A stretch of 64,000 bases of DNA from Yponomeuta sedellus (taxonomy: Eukaryota; Arthropoda; Insecta; Lepidoptera; Yponomeutidae), in assembly GCA_934045075.1 (NCBI GenBank), contig OW203722.1, positions 14,384,796 through 14,448,795 on the forward strand, read 5' to 3'. How positions within the stretch are numbered: the stretch's first letter is position 1; each line of letters starts with the position of its first letter. Of this stretch, positions 9,676-20,403 are shown piece by piece. The notes under the pieces are model-generated. The model did no database searches and had not been told where the DNA came from. It worked only from the letters and a program-made list of their open reading frames with translations. Made by a program: the position numbers and the translations under genes.

Positions 9676-12600
9676 CAAAGTAGAATGATCTTTTTGAGCG
9701 GCCGGCGCAAAGTACCAGCGGAGGTCCTCACATCCACCACTCTGATGATCCCGTCGCGGCCCGGAAACAGCGCCGCAACCACTCCCCGTGGCCAGGTCCC
9801 TCGTGGCAGGTTCCCGTCTGCAACCAAAACAGGATCGCCGACCTTTACAGTTGGCTGTGCGGCACCGCGAACACGCCGGGGGGCCAGACTTGGCAGGTAC
9901 TCCCGCACCCACCTCCTCCAGAAATGGTCCGCCAGCCTGACGGCTCGACGCCACCCGTTCCTATTACAAAGGTCCGCGTCAGTGAGCTGTGCTGGGATTT
10001 GCCGACCCGATGATGTTCCCAACAGGAAATGGAACGGCGTCAGGGCTTCAGGGTCTTCCGGATCGGGCGAAACGTGCGTAAGTGGTCGTGCGTTGACAAT
10101 AGCTTCCGCTTCCGAAAGAAGCGTTCCCAGGACTTCGTCAGTTGGTGTTCGATCTCTGAGTGTAACACGAAGCGCTGTTTTCACGCTCTTCACCAATCGT
10201 TCCCATGCACCGCCCATAAATGGTGCCGATGGAGGAATAAACTTCCATTCTATTTTGCTGTTGCTTGCAAAGTCCGCCACCTCCTGGCCGTACAGCTCAC
10301 GCAGCTGTCTGTTTGCTCCAATGAAAGTCGTGCCGTTATCCGAGATGATTTGGTTTGGAGTCCCTCGGCGCGCAATGAAACGGCGAAGGCACATTATGGC
10401 GGCGTCGGTTGATAGGCTGTGGACTATCTCCAGGTGTACGGCCCTTGAAGTCATGCATGTGAAGAGGGCTACCCAGCGTTTTTCATGCCTGCGTCGAACG
10501 GCTGTTAGCAGTGGCCCAAAATAGTCCAGACCCACGAACGTGAATGGCCGTTTTCCAAACGACAGGCGAGCACTCGGCAAATCCCCCATGGGTGGTTGAG
10601 GTGGTGCCCCGCGTACTAACTTGCAGAGCTGACAGCTGCGTACAATCGATCTGACAGAGTTCCGTAGTCCCAGGATCCAGTATTTTTGTCGGAGTTCGTT
10701 GATCACGGTTTCCGCGTTGGCGTGCCCGAACTTGTCGTGGAAGTGTGTTATGAGAAGGCGAACGGCTGGGTCTTTTCCATCCAATATGATAGGCCTCGTG
10801 TCTGTCGAGACAACTTCTATGGCAGCAGCGCGTCCTTGAACGTACAACAAACCTTTCTCGTTCACACGTGGGCTGAGGGTAGCGAGCCGGCTTTTCGGTG
10901 GGATTGGATTCTCTCGTCGAAGGCATTGTAATTCTTGTCGGAATGCATTGTTCTGGCTGTTGCGTAGAATGTGGACCTCCGCGTATTCTATATTTTGAGC
11001 AGTCAGTACTCGTAAGGGTGTTTGCGTGGGAGTGTGCGACGACAAAGAGCTATGTTGGGTAAGAACAAAGTTATTTGAAGCACCCCTCACCCTGGTGATG
11101 CATGCGGCGATAAACTGATGCGCTCTAGCGGTTGCCCTAACCATTCTAAGCCATGAACTAAAATGAGCTGGGTCAGCTGAAACTGGTGATGATGACTCAA
11201 CTGTGCTAATACAGTTGCAGCTAACATAATTGCATGACGACGGGATGGATGTTGTTTTCGAATGCAATAATGTTGATGGCGCTTTATTAATACGTGCAGA
11301 TGGCTTCAGTTCCAGACCAACTAATGATTCTACCTTGCCACCTCCCGCTGCTGGTTCTGTTGGCCACTCGGCGGGGGGAGACAACAAAAATGACGGCCCG
11401 CACATCCAGCGCGATTCTACGTTCAACACGGTTGTATCTAAACGTGTCGCATCATCAGCGACGTTCAGTGCAGTCGGAATCCAGTGCCATTCTGTAACGA
11501 CACTATTTTCTAGGATCTCTCCCACACGATTGGCTACAAAAGGTTTATATTTTCGAGCATCGCTACGTAGCCAACCTAAAACGGTCATGGAATCGCACCA
11601 GAAATAACGCCGAATCGGTTTGTTACGATGAGTGTCACAGATGAATTGAGCGAGACGTGAGGCTATCAACGCGCCTTGCAACTCGAGTCGCGGTATTGAC
11701 ACGGGCTTCAGAGGCGTCACACGAGCTTTACTTGCTATCAAAGCTAAGCTAGATTGGCCTGAAATATCACAAAACCTCCAATAAGCAACCGCAACATAGG
11801 CAGACTCACTCGCATCGCAAAACACGTGCAGTTCACGCTCTGAAATCCGTGAGTTACCCAAAAAATACTGCCTTGGTATGCTTAATTGTGAAATTAGTTT
11901 TAAGCTTTCAAACCACTCACACCACGTATCGCAATCGACTACGTCAAATCGGTCGTCCTATCCCAAACCTTTCCGCCACAAGTTTTGAAAAAGAATACGA
12001 CCTTTTATAATAATGGGCATTAGAATGCCCAAAGGGTCGTATATTTGCATAACCATTGTTAGAGCTTGGCGCTTAGTTGCTGGAGGCGATGAACTACTCA
12101 AAACGCCCCCTCCAGAACCACCAAAACTAAACGTCAACTCATCGCGGATTGGCTTCCAGATGAGACCTAGTGTTCTAGTAGCGGCGTCGCTAGACAACTC
12201 TACGTCATTACTACTAACTACGTCTGATACCAGCTCGGCTGGCAATAGGGCTAGAGCCGCGGGATCGTTTGCTATCCAACCTCGCATTTCGAAACCTCCG
12301 CGTTTATGAATCGTCACGACGTCGGAAGCCAGACGAGCCGCATCGTTCAGACTATCTAAACTACTAATAAAATCGTCCATGTATGTGTCGTTCTTGATTG
12401 CCTCCACGGCCACGGGAAATTCCTTTTGGAATTCTGATGCGTTAAGATTTGTTATGTAAATTGCCGTCGATGGGCTGGAGCAAGCGCCAAACATCATCGA
12501 CGACATTCGATATACTTTTAGGGGACTAGAAGGATCGTCCCGCCAGAGGAATCGCTGAGCGTCCCTATCCTGCTGTATTATTTTCACTTGTGGGAACATT

Positions 12601-14288
12601 TCCTTAATATCAGCGGTGAGGGCGATCCTTCCTTCCCTGAAACGCATCAGTATTCCCAATAAAGGTTGTAAAAAATCGGGTCCCGGTAATAGCATTGAGT
12701 TTAATGAAACTCCCTGCGATCGAGCTGCGGCATCATGAACGACGCGAAGTTTGGCCGGTTTGTTAGGATTTATCACACCAAAGTGTGGCAAATACCAACA
12801 AACACCTTTAGGATCTACCCCGGTACACTCCTCGGCGTAGCCCTTAGTTATCGTGTCGTGGATATTATTCCTATATCGTTTCGCATACTCGGGTTCCCTT
12901 AACATCTTTGCCTCAAGGCTCCTGAACCTAGACAAGGCTAAAGGGTAGCTATATGGAACATGCAAATGATCTGCCCTCCAAAGAAGTCCCACCTCGAAAC
13001 GTCCCTCGGGGAGTCGGCGAGCCGTACGTTCGAGTATACTAAGCGCGCGTTGGTCATCGGTACTACGTGCTTCGTGCTTAGATATACCTATTGCGTCTAG
13101 CTTATACTGGGCCTTAATAAGATCCTCGAGCTCAGACCTAACATCAGTTTCTGTGACTTGGGCATGATACGCCATTTCGACGGTTTCAACGGGTCTAGTC
13201 CTACTACTAGCAAATCCGAAAAGTACCCAACCTAACGCTGTTCGTATGGCAACTGGCTGTGATAGTTTTCCTTTTCTGGTGGCCGAAGCTATGGACAAGT
13301 GCCAGTTGTCCATACCTATTACTAGCATTGGCTTGGCACAGTCATAGCAAAGCTCTGTGGTTATGTCCCCTAGGTAGGAGTAGCTACGCAAGTCGGTACG
13401 CCTAATCGTTTGTTTGCATACTATGCCTAAATTTTTAATTGAACGTGCTCTATGTACCCGGAAAGTTTCGGTTGCATGTTTACCACGAATCACGAAATCT
13501 ACGTACTGTACTGCAGTCTGTCTACTTAATCCACCTACACAGTCTAAATGAATTTGCCCCTCGCGTCCGGTGGCGCCAATACGATCAGAAATTGCAGAAT
13601 CGATAAACGTCGTTGAAGAGCCATCATCTAATAACGCGAACGTGTCTACCTTGCCTGCTGGTCCTGAAACCGTTACCGCGACTATCTTCAGATAGGGGCT
13701 GAAGCTGGGCCGGTCACCCGTCTCGCTCGTAGAGTTCGGCGTCGCGGTCGTGTGAGCGGCCACCTCGCGTGTCGTGTCGCCCCCCGAAGCGGTCGGAGTA
13801 GAGGCCCCCAAGGAAGACTCATCATGTGCAGAGATGACGTCGCATTCATCAACATGAGCTGTAGTGGTGGGAGAAAAATCAGGATCGTGAAGCAAAGTGT
13901 GATGCTTGCGATTACAATTTCCTACTTCGCATTTGGTTTTATTTTTATTACACAGACGAAAAACGTGAGAACTCTTCGTCAAACAACGATAACAGATTTT
14001 TTCTTTTTTAATGAACTGCCACCTGTCACTCACTGACAATAACTTGAAGCTGTCACAGATCGATATGTCATGAGATTGATTACAAAACAAACAAGAGATA
14101 TTTTTGTAATTATTATTGGTTTGAGCATGTTTTTTAGGTGCGGCCTGATGATATGATTGACTAGGTTTGTATGAAGCTTCTGATACAGCATGAGTGCGCT
14201 CCCGTAGCACGTAGCCGTAAGTGGTTTCCGCGACGCTGTCGAACCTCGCGTGTAAGTCTACTTCGCGAGCTAGAAAGTTGGACAGCAT
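9675..14288 (-). pseudogene. pol: BEL/Pao Pol polyprotein with an in-frame stop
   Basis: One frame covers the end of Gag and all of Pol, broken only by TAG at 11958-11960. In order: zinc knuckles (CLFCNQSH.., CYRC.., CEVGNC..), an aspartic protease with a DDGS active-site motif (LLDDGSSTTFID), reverse transcriptase (LTADIKEMFPQV and YMDD), RNase H-like region (HVFCDASESAYVAV), an H2C2 integrase zinc motif, the integrase core with Asp, Asp and Glu in GLDYFG, SDNGTTF and GGAWERLVK, and a C-terminal DUF5641-like domain ending KKIILL. The stop falls between RT and RNase H, where related elements usually have tryptophan, so a single-base nonsense change is likely. The N-terminal 43 codons overlap gag in another frame. 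Confidence 0.92.
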
Positions 14289-15579
14289 CTCTACTCTCCC
14301 GCTGCTGGAGGCAGATCATGGGACCATCTGTTTGTGTCGCAGCGTAGTCCATCCATCTCGTGCGTAGCAGCAGGGGTAACTTACTCATAAGGGCCGAGAA
14401 CAACTCTGGGGAACACAAATAGTCAGTAGCATCTAACAACTTAACTACCTCTACACAATTGCGTACTCGAGACGAGAAAATCGACAGCTCCTTAAGCTCA
14501 CTATTAACCTTTGGCAAGTTTCGGATCGCTGCAACCTCTCTCAGCACGATTTGCTCCGGGCGTCCAAAACGCCGTTTTAGTTCTTTCATGATAACATGGG
14601 GTCCCTGAGCTGTTGCCAAGAGTACACATACCGCCTCTCGTGCTGTTCCCTTAAGAGCTACGCTAAGCCGGGCTAGATTTTCAGACGGCGTGTATCTCTT
14701 TTCAGAATCGTAATAAGATCGTTCAAAAACTAACCAATCGAGTGGCGACTTACCATCAAACATTGCTAGGTTAATGTTAGGCTTCTGGCGGTTTTCATTG
14801 TTATTACAAAAAACCAAACCCTCTATCGCAGAAGCCAGTTTGAGCACAGGGTCTGCGACGTCTCTGTGCTGATGTCCCACGGGAGCCTTCGGGTCGTACG
14901 AGTAGTCTTGCTGAAGGCCGGCCTGGGTATTGAGCGGCGTTATCGTCTGTTCTGCTCTCACATAATTTTGCTTATTATAATGAGAATCCTGAGGAAAATC
15001 AAAAATATTAGTATAGTCAATTCCAGCTTGTGGGCTTGCTTGTGGGTTGACTATTTGTGTGGCTGCTAGTGCATTATCTCGGCGGTCGTTTGGTAAAATG
15101 TCGATGTCATCGTCGGCGGGCAAATTGACATTTTCGTCACCTTTCTGAAGCCAACTTTCAATACTACCAGCACTTCGGCGGCTACTGGGTGTGCCACGCT
15201 GGCTGTATTCGGCCTCAATTGCGGCCAAATCGGCTTGGTGCTGTAGCTCAGCGGTATTTCTGTCAAGCTGTAATTTTTTGGCCTCTAACTCTAGCGCCTG
15301 CAACTCTAGTCGTGCGAGGTGGCGGGCGTGGTGTGCCTCGGCGGCGAGTTTCCTCGCAGCCACCACGGTCGCGGAGGAGCGGCTCGTGCGCGTGGAGACG
15401 GAGCGCGGCCGCGAGGCGGAGGGTGCGCCACCGGTGCTCGTGGTGGGCGTCTCACTTTGGGCCTGCGGCGGCGGCGCTACATTCGTGTCAACAATTTGCG
15501 CAGCGGGGACAGCGCTAGTATTTACAGCGCCTGTACCCGTTGGTGGTATAAGCCCCGATTGGCTTCTGGTCACAACCAT
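14161..15579 (-). CDS. gag: BEL/Pao Gag
   Basis: 472 codons starting MVVTRSQSG, about 65 bases inside the 5' LTR. Residues of roughly 85-130 form a charged Ala/Glu/Leu-rich segment that looks like a coiled coil. From about residue 265 comes a region typical of BEL gag (FDGKSPLDWLVFERSY, then GTAREAV and LKRRFG; DUF1759-like). The frame then runs out in Ser/Arg-rich sequence that does not look like Gag; the expected continuation (FLAREVDLHARF and the zinc knuckles) is in the neighbouring frame. Gag would normally form the cytoplasmic particle packaging the element RNA. The switch is either a mutation or a frameshift signal; I favour mutation because most BEL elements encode one polyprotein. 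Confidence 0.85.
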   Translation of the reverse strand: MVVTRSQSGLIPPTGTGAVNTSAVPAAQIVDTNVAPPPQAQSETPTTSTGGAPSASRPRSVSTRTSRSSATVVAARKLAAEAHHARHLARLELQALELEAKKLQLDRNTAELQHQADLAAIEAEYSQRGTPSSRRSAGSIESWLQKGDENVNLPADDDIDILPNDRRDNALAATQIVNPQASPQAGIDYTNIFDFPQDSHYNKQNYVRAEQTITPLNTQAGLQQDYSYDPKAPVGHQHRDVADPVLKLASAIEGLVFCNNNENRQKPNINLAMFDGKSPLDWLVFERSYYDSEKRYTPSENLARLSVALKGTAREAVCVLLATAQGPHVIMKELKRRFGRPEQIVLREVAAIRNLPKVNSELKELSIFSSRVRNCVEVVKLLDATDYLCSPELFSALMSKLPLLLRTRWMDYAATQTDGPMICLQQRESRDAVQLSSSRSRLTREVRQRRGNHLRLRATGAHSCCIRSFIQT

Positions 15580-15645
15580 AATAAATATTTTTTATTAACA
15601 CTTTTTAAATAGACACTGTTTCATTTCACCGTAAAAGGACCACTA

Positions 15646-15854
15646 TTTGATCGTCTCGTAGCTATAATAATAATAAAAGCTTGACCAAATGTTCTTTATA
15701 AAATTTCATCGTTTTTATTCGTACGAATCAGAAAATTAAGTGACATACATATTCAACCAAAAAACGTTGCCAAGCAACTAGAAAAGGTCTATGAAAAAAT
15801 ATAAATCTACTTGCAACAAAAAGACTATATCCTCATGCATAGTAGTCGTGCACA
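15646..15854 (-). repeat. 5' LTR of the BEL/Pao element
   Basis: 209 bp, followed on the plus strand by ACACC (15855-15859). Identity with the other LTR implies little time since insertion. Confidence 0.95.
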
Positions 15855-16020
15855 ACACCCATAAGTAGATACGGACTAAAAGTCTACAATGTGTTGTGCT
15901 TACGAAAGTTTTAGTTCAAAAAAAGATTTCTTATGTTCACTTTTAGATAAAAAGGTATTATAAAACAAGTTACGATTTTTGTTCCATTCGTGGCGCTAGA
16001 TGGCGCCCCCTAAGCGCCTT

Positions 16021-17180
16021 AAGATATTTAGGCGAATGACGTGATACAAAGTACTAAACGTTACGAACGGACCAAAAAACAAGTAACTCACTAGATGTCC
16101 AAATGATTTCATTGTTTTTTTCAGCCTATAAATGCCCCACTACAGGGCACTGGAGTCCTTCTCTGAGAGAGAGAGAGAGTATGGGCTTAATTACCACGCA
16201 TGCCCACTGCGGAATGGCAATTTCTAACGCTGAGGTATTTGAACAACTCAGACATTCAGGTTTCCTTACGATGCTATCCTTAACTGTTAGCGAGTGGTAT
16301 TACTATATAACTTCACAAATTTACATAATTTACAAAACAAAGAAATCTTAGAAAATAAGTTCCCTGTCCATTGTACCAAACCTCATATTCGATTGAATCT
16401 AATGATTCCTAGTGCGAACCACACCCTGTACCAGTGCCACAGTGTAGTGCGCACATCACGGCATAGCGGCCCGGGAATGGCGCAATGATGCGGAGGCTTG
16501 CAATTCAGTGCCGGATTCACATTCATTCACACGCGTCGGAACGTCACGTCGCGGCTCATTAGCGCTCTATCGATCGGTCCACTGGCAAATGGGCTTGCAG
16601 CAAATTAACAAGCGGACTTCGAGCTGTAACTTTTGTTCTATTGCACTTCACGCATCACCATAAAGCATAATACGCTTTTGCCCCGGAGGGGTAGACAGAT
16701 ATTTTGGTCTGTCACTAAATCGCCTAGGGGTCCTATTCAATGGATTTACGTTTACTGAACATAGTAAAGCAAAGAAAAATCTTTTTACTTAAGTCTTTCG
16801 ACCGATGCCCGTTCTTTGTGAATTGCGATTGCGACTTGCAAATAAGACGCGCCCGCCGGTCGCAACACTGAAAATATTTTTCTTTAGGGGTCATTGAAAA
16901 AATATTTCTAGGAAATTTAGAGTAAAAAACTTACTAGGCAATTTCATTATTTAATAATCGCCTAGTAACTTTTTTAAGGATCAGTTGACGTAATAATTAC
17001 TGCAGAATCTAATTTGAGATATTTTGACATGATATTTAATGCAGAATCTTATTTCTAACGCGTTGAATTTAGTTTTCCAACAGTATCCTATATGAATATA
17101 TGTCGAATAACTGCGAATTCTTAAAAAGTTTCTTTCCAACTTTGAACTTACTATCAGCCAGGATTGCGGTGGAACCCCTT
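16021..17180. other. Gene-free stretch between BEL element and palindromes
   Basis: Nothing coding is supported. It includes a short (GA)n run near 16167-16178 and two low-value frames at 16103-16488 that overlap each other. No repeat family was recognised here. Confidence 0.4.
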
Positions 17181-17232
17181 AAGGTTTGTACATTATAATG
17201 TACAAACCTTCCATGGCGTATACGCCATGGAA
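17181..17232. repeat. Two abutting perfect palindromes (30 bp and 24 bp)
   Basis: 17181-17210 is a perfect 30 bp palindrome ('aaggtttgtacatta' and its complement). 17209-17232 is a perfect 24 bp palindrome ('ttccatggcgta' and its complement). They share two bases. No loop is present in either, so they would form adjacent cruciforms. Confidence 0.9.
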
Positions 17233-17844
17233 GTAGGATTACAGGAAAGCCAGTGAGACAACCTACCAAAAGTGGCTAGCCTAGTGGCGCAATATTTAAT
17301 TAAAATTCCACTAAAATAATCCTAGTGAACTCTTACATCAAAATGATCTTCAATCTACACCGCAACAGTTTTAGGTCCTAGTGAATCTATTTTCTTCTAG
17401 TAACTGTCATCTATTTCTTTCTGGGCATTGGAACCTCTGCCGCGTAAAAAACAGCTTTTCCTTTGTTTTTAGATTTGAATTAAAACACTGACCCACGACA
17501 CAGTATTAATGTTACATTTTTAGAAGGTATCCGGATGCGCATTATCAAAATGTTACGCAAGCGCTAGCGACCAGTGGACAAATGGGAGCACCCCGCCTGC
17601 CGGCCGCACAGAAAAGCCGTGTTGTCATCAAGCGATCGAGAGTTGTTCGCGTTTTAAAATAATTTCAAATGAAATTGCGCACTTCAATCCGAAAAAATGT
17701 AAAAACACAGTTATTATTGTAACTTTTTTGGCATTTGTAGAAAAAAAGACCATTGTCTTCTCCATTGTCCTACGCGTGATTGTCATTCGAGGTAATATTT
17801 TGGGCCTACGACGCTAGGCTCTGCCACAATTTTGTTGAGAAGAG

Positions 17845-18012
17845 GTTCGAAATTTCACTGGTGCCGGTGAGTCGCCCATTGGCTCAGTTGGAAAGAGCGC
17901 TGGCACGGATAGCCAGAGGTCGCGGGTCCCGGCGTGGCTGGAATTTTTAGCCTCTAAATAGGTTTTTAAAATTGTCCTTAGCACGGGTTAGTGCATTAAA
18001 AATAAAAATAGT
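17845..18012 (+). mobile_element. SINE-A copy a: tRNA-derived SINE, sense orientation
   Basis: Contains the family's short 5' body end (gaggttcgaaatttcactg), a tRNA-like head from about 17876 with an A-box-like 'tggctcagttgg', and the 3' tail (tagcctctaaataggttttt, then 'gcacgggttagtgcatt' and an A-rich end). The B box has lost a few bases ('gcgggtcccggcg'). The head most resembles tRNA-Ile by memory. Target duplication not found. Confidence 0.75.
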
Positions 18013-18258
18013 ATAACTATTTTTACAAGACAGGTCGGACCTAAAAGGTATTTCGCTTGCATGAAAGTAATATACTCGTGGCTTGTAGACTGTCTACTTG
18101 CGAATGCTGTAGCACATCTGTTAGTAGTGCACAGATCAAGTCAAATAGTATTTGTTTTTTTATTTGTGTCCAGTTAGTCCAATCATAATCAATCAAAAAA
18201 AGTAGCAAACCGTGGTATTTTTCCGGGATATAGGCGCGAGTTTAAGTATGATGATGCT

Positions 18259-18692
18259 GATATCAACCCTTTGTATGTCCCCATTGCTGGGACACGCTTT
18301 TCCTCCTGCATCGCAGAAAGGTTAGGCCATACTCTATCACAGGGGCCAAGTCCGGGTTGGTGGAGGACTGTAAGGCAGTTGCAAGCCTTGCTGTCAGAAG
18401 TTATCAAGCCGCCCATGAGGCCTCAAACATGAGTTAATGACTGCCATTTCACGTCAGCCGGCACCGACGGCTTAGCATGCCTTGCATATAACATAACATT
18501 TACATACAGGTACATACATTGCTTCTGACCCCACATATCATGGAAGCACATGGAAAAAATGCCACTAGCATACCACACGGTAGTCACGGGATAGTCACCC
18601 ATCCAGCAACTGACCGCTTCTGTTGTTGCTTAACCCAAGTGATTGATTCCAATCATTCGGTTCCATTAGGCCACGAGCGCTTCGAGCGAGCT
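18259..18692 (-). mobile_element. SINE-C copy 1 (lepidopteran tRNA-headed SINE)
   Basis: Minus orientation. The head 'aagcgctcgtggccta' is at the right end and the 3' end 'gggttgatatc' at the left. The same family occurs at 23780, 41121, 42332 and 58326. This copy carries extra sequence between body and head (about 18484-18550). Confidence 0.7.
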
Positions 18693-18723
18693 ATTTTAAG
18701 TATGCATTTGCGCAATGTAAGTA

Positions 18724-20401
18724 CAGTTGACGACAGGTCGACATGGCAATTCTCTAGTGACGTGACGTTTTCAATATCGATATATTTTTATTATGTATGT
18801 AACAAAATGTGAATAAAATAATACCACGTTTTCATTTAAGTTAATATTTATTTATCTGAGTCATCTAACGTATCGCTACAAAAACTTAAAGAATCTTCGT
18901 CACTGGTATCTCCGACTTTTATAATAAAATCTTCCATTTCATTTTCCATTCCCATGTCTTTTTCCCAACATTCATTTTCAAGGTTCTGGACATGTTTTCG
19001 AAATTGCTCCAGTTTTCTGCCTTGACTGACAAAATTGCATTCGTTGTTATCTCTTTGAGCTTTGTCAAACACAAATCGCTCTTTATGCTGTGTTCCCTGA
19101 CGAAGCGTTTAACGGCGGCCCAGGCTGATTCAATAGGATTTAAATCGCACATATATGGAGGTAATCTAATAATATCATGACCATGTCCTTTAATTATATG
19201 GTCAATTTTATAATTGATATCAACGGGTTTATGTTGTTCTATAATTTTAAATAAATCTGGCTTTCTCATTGATCTATCGCACGATATATTGTTGTCTTCC
19301 AGCCAATTTATCATAACTGATTTAAGAGAACTTTTTGTTGGGGGTTTATTGAGCTGGACACTATGGTAAGGTGCGTTATCCATTACCACGACACTGCGTT
19401 CAGGAAGAGACGGCAAAAGTTTTTCCGTTACCCATTTTTCAAAATTCTCGCCATTCATTTGACCATGATAGTCGCCAGTCGTAGTACCGGCCTTAAAAAT
19501 TAAAGAAGCTCCAGGTATAAATCCGTTTTTCCCTCCTGCGTTAACAACTATAAGTCTATTTCCAGAACTAGTATCTGTGAGAATTCCTTTTGTTCCAATC
19601 ATTTGCCAACACTTTTTGAAAGTTAAATTATTATCCACCCATGTTTCATATAAATAAAAAATATTTCTATTTTGTTGTCGGAATTCTCTCATTTTTTTAA
19701 AGTATTGATACCGTTTGAAAACTATATCTGGCTTTTCAATTAAAATAGATCGTTTATTTTGACATTGACGCCATCTGTATCCTATTTTCTTTAACAACCG
19801 TTGTAATGTACGAATACCCCAAGGAAAAGGTATTTTTTCACGTAAAGCAACGTGTAACTTAGGACATATCGGAACGATCTTCTTTTGTAAATTAAATTCT
19901 GTTATGGTGTTGTGAATCACTTTACGATCAAAATCATCAACACAAAATTTTAGACCTGTCTTCTTCCGTTTTTTGGGTGATTTCAACTTTTCCTCTGCTC
20001 CCACTGATTTTAATTCTGATTTTATCCTAGACATAGTTCTTTTCGATAGACCTGTATAATAAAACACAGCCCTGTCTAATGTCTGATTGACAGAAAATTT
20101 GTAACAATTATTTTTCCGTTCAATGAAACAATTTTCTAACACTTTTCTAGCTAGTTCTCGAGCTTGAGAGTGAATTATTGGTTTTTTTGCTTGAACACGG
20201 GACGAAGATGCAACGGTAGCCATTTTTAAAACACAATAGTAATAAATTATGTGAGCGAGATTATAATCGATAAACGCGGTCGATACGGACTCGTGCGACA
20301 CTAAGACTAAGACGACGCGGGGACTGTGCGGGTGTGCGGGGCGACCCCGCCTTCGCGGCTCACCTCATGCCCCGATTGCCATGTCGACCTGTCGTCAACT
20401 T
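18724..20401 (-). mobile_element. Sailor-type (DD82E) Tc1/mariner-superfamily transposon
   Basis: A perfect 26 bp terminal inverted repeat (18725-18750 and 20375-20400, beginning AGTTGACGACAGG) is flanked by TA on both sides (18722-18723, 20402-20403), the normal target of this superfamily. It encloses one transposase gene with 82 residues between the second Asp and the Glu. The perfect TIRs argue for a fairly recent insertion, but the transposase is broken, so it now depends on another copy. Confidence 0.9.
18848..20223 (-). pseudogene. DD82E transposase, inactivated
   Basis: About 458 codons from ATG at 20221-20223 (MATVASSSRV). The frame is also open upstream to 20301, but that extension lacks family character. 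It has an N-terminal helix-turn-helix region and a DDE_3-type catalytic domain. The first catalytic motif reads YLYETWVD, with Tyr where DETW is expected. The second is VVVMDNAPYHS. The third is LPPYMCDLNPIESAWAAVKR, with exactly 82 residues between Asp and Glu. A one-base deletion at about 19001-19003 throws the end out of frame; the acidic C-terminal tail continues in the next frame to 18848. Both defects would prevent cut-and-paste activity. Confidence 0.88.
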
Positions 20402-20403
20402 TA

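Larger units (their letters stand above)
9452..15854 (-). mobile_element. BEL/Pao LTR retrotransposon, 6.4 kb, recent insertion
   Basis: Two 209 bp LTRs that look identical by eye flank gag and pol on the minus strand. ACACC at 9447-9451 and 15855-15859 is a 5 bp target duplication. In element sense the LTR starts TGTGCACGAC and ends GACGATCAAA. The internal region opens with 'tagtggtcctt', like many BEL elements, and ends in a purine tract next to the 3' LTR. Domain order (gag with DUF1759-like region, zinc knuckles, protease, RT, RNase H, H2C2 integrase, DUF5641-like end) is diagnostic of BEL/Pao. There is no envelope gene. Pol has an in-frame stop and gag-pol changes frame, so this copy probably cannot move by itself. 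Confidence 0.96.
9199..16020. mobile_element. Fold-back DNA element interrupted by the BEL/Pao retrotransposon
   Basis: The left arm (9199-9280) and the reverse complement of the right arm (about 15943-16020) align over about 75 bases with perhaps 75% identity; both contain 'gcttagggg' and 'agcgccac'. Removing the retrotransposon at 9452-15854 would leave an element of about 0.4 kb with long terminal inverted repeats. The outer ends and target duplication are not resolved. Confidence 0.6.

Noticed and set aside
9631..11607. Several plus-strand and shifted frames over the BEL integrase region
   Set aside because: Shadows of the minus-strand pol frame, which alone shows domain structure.
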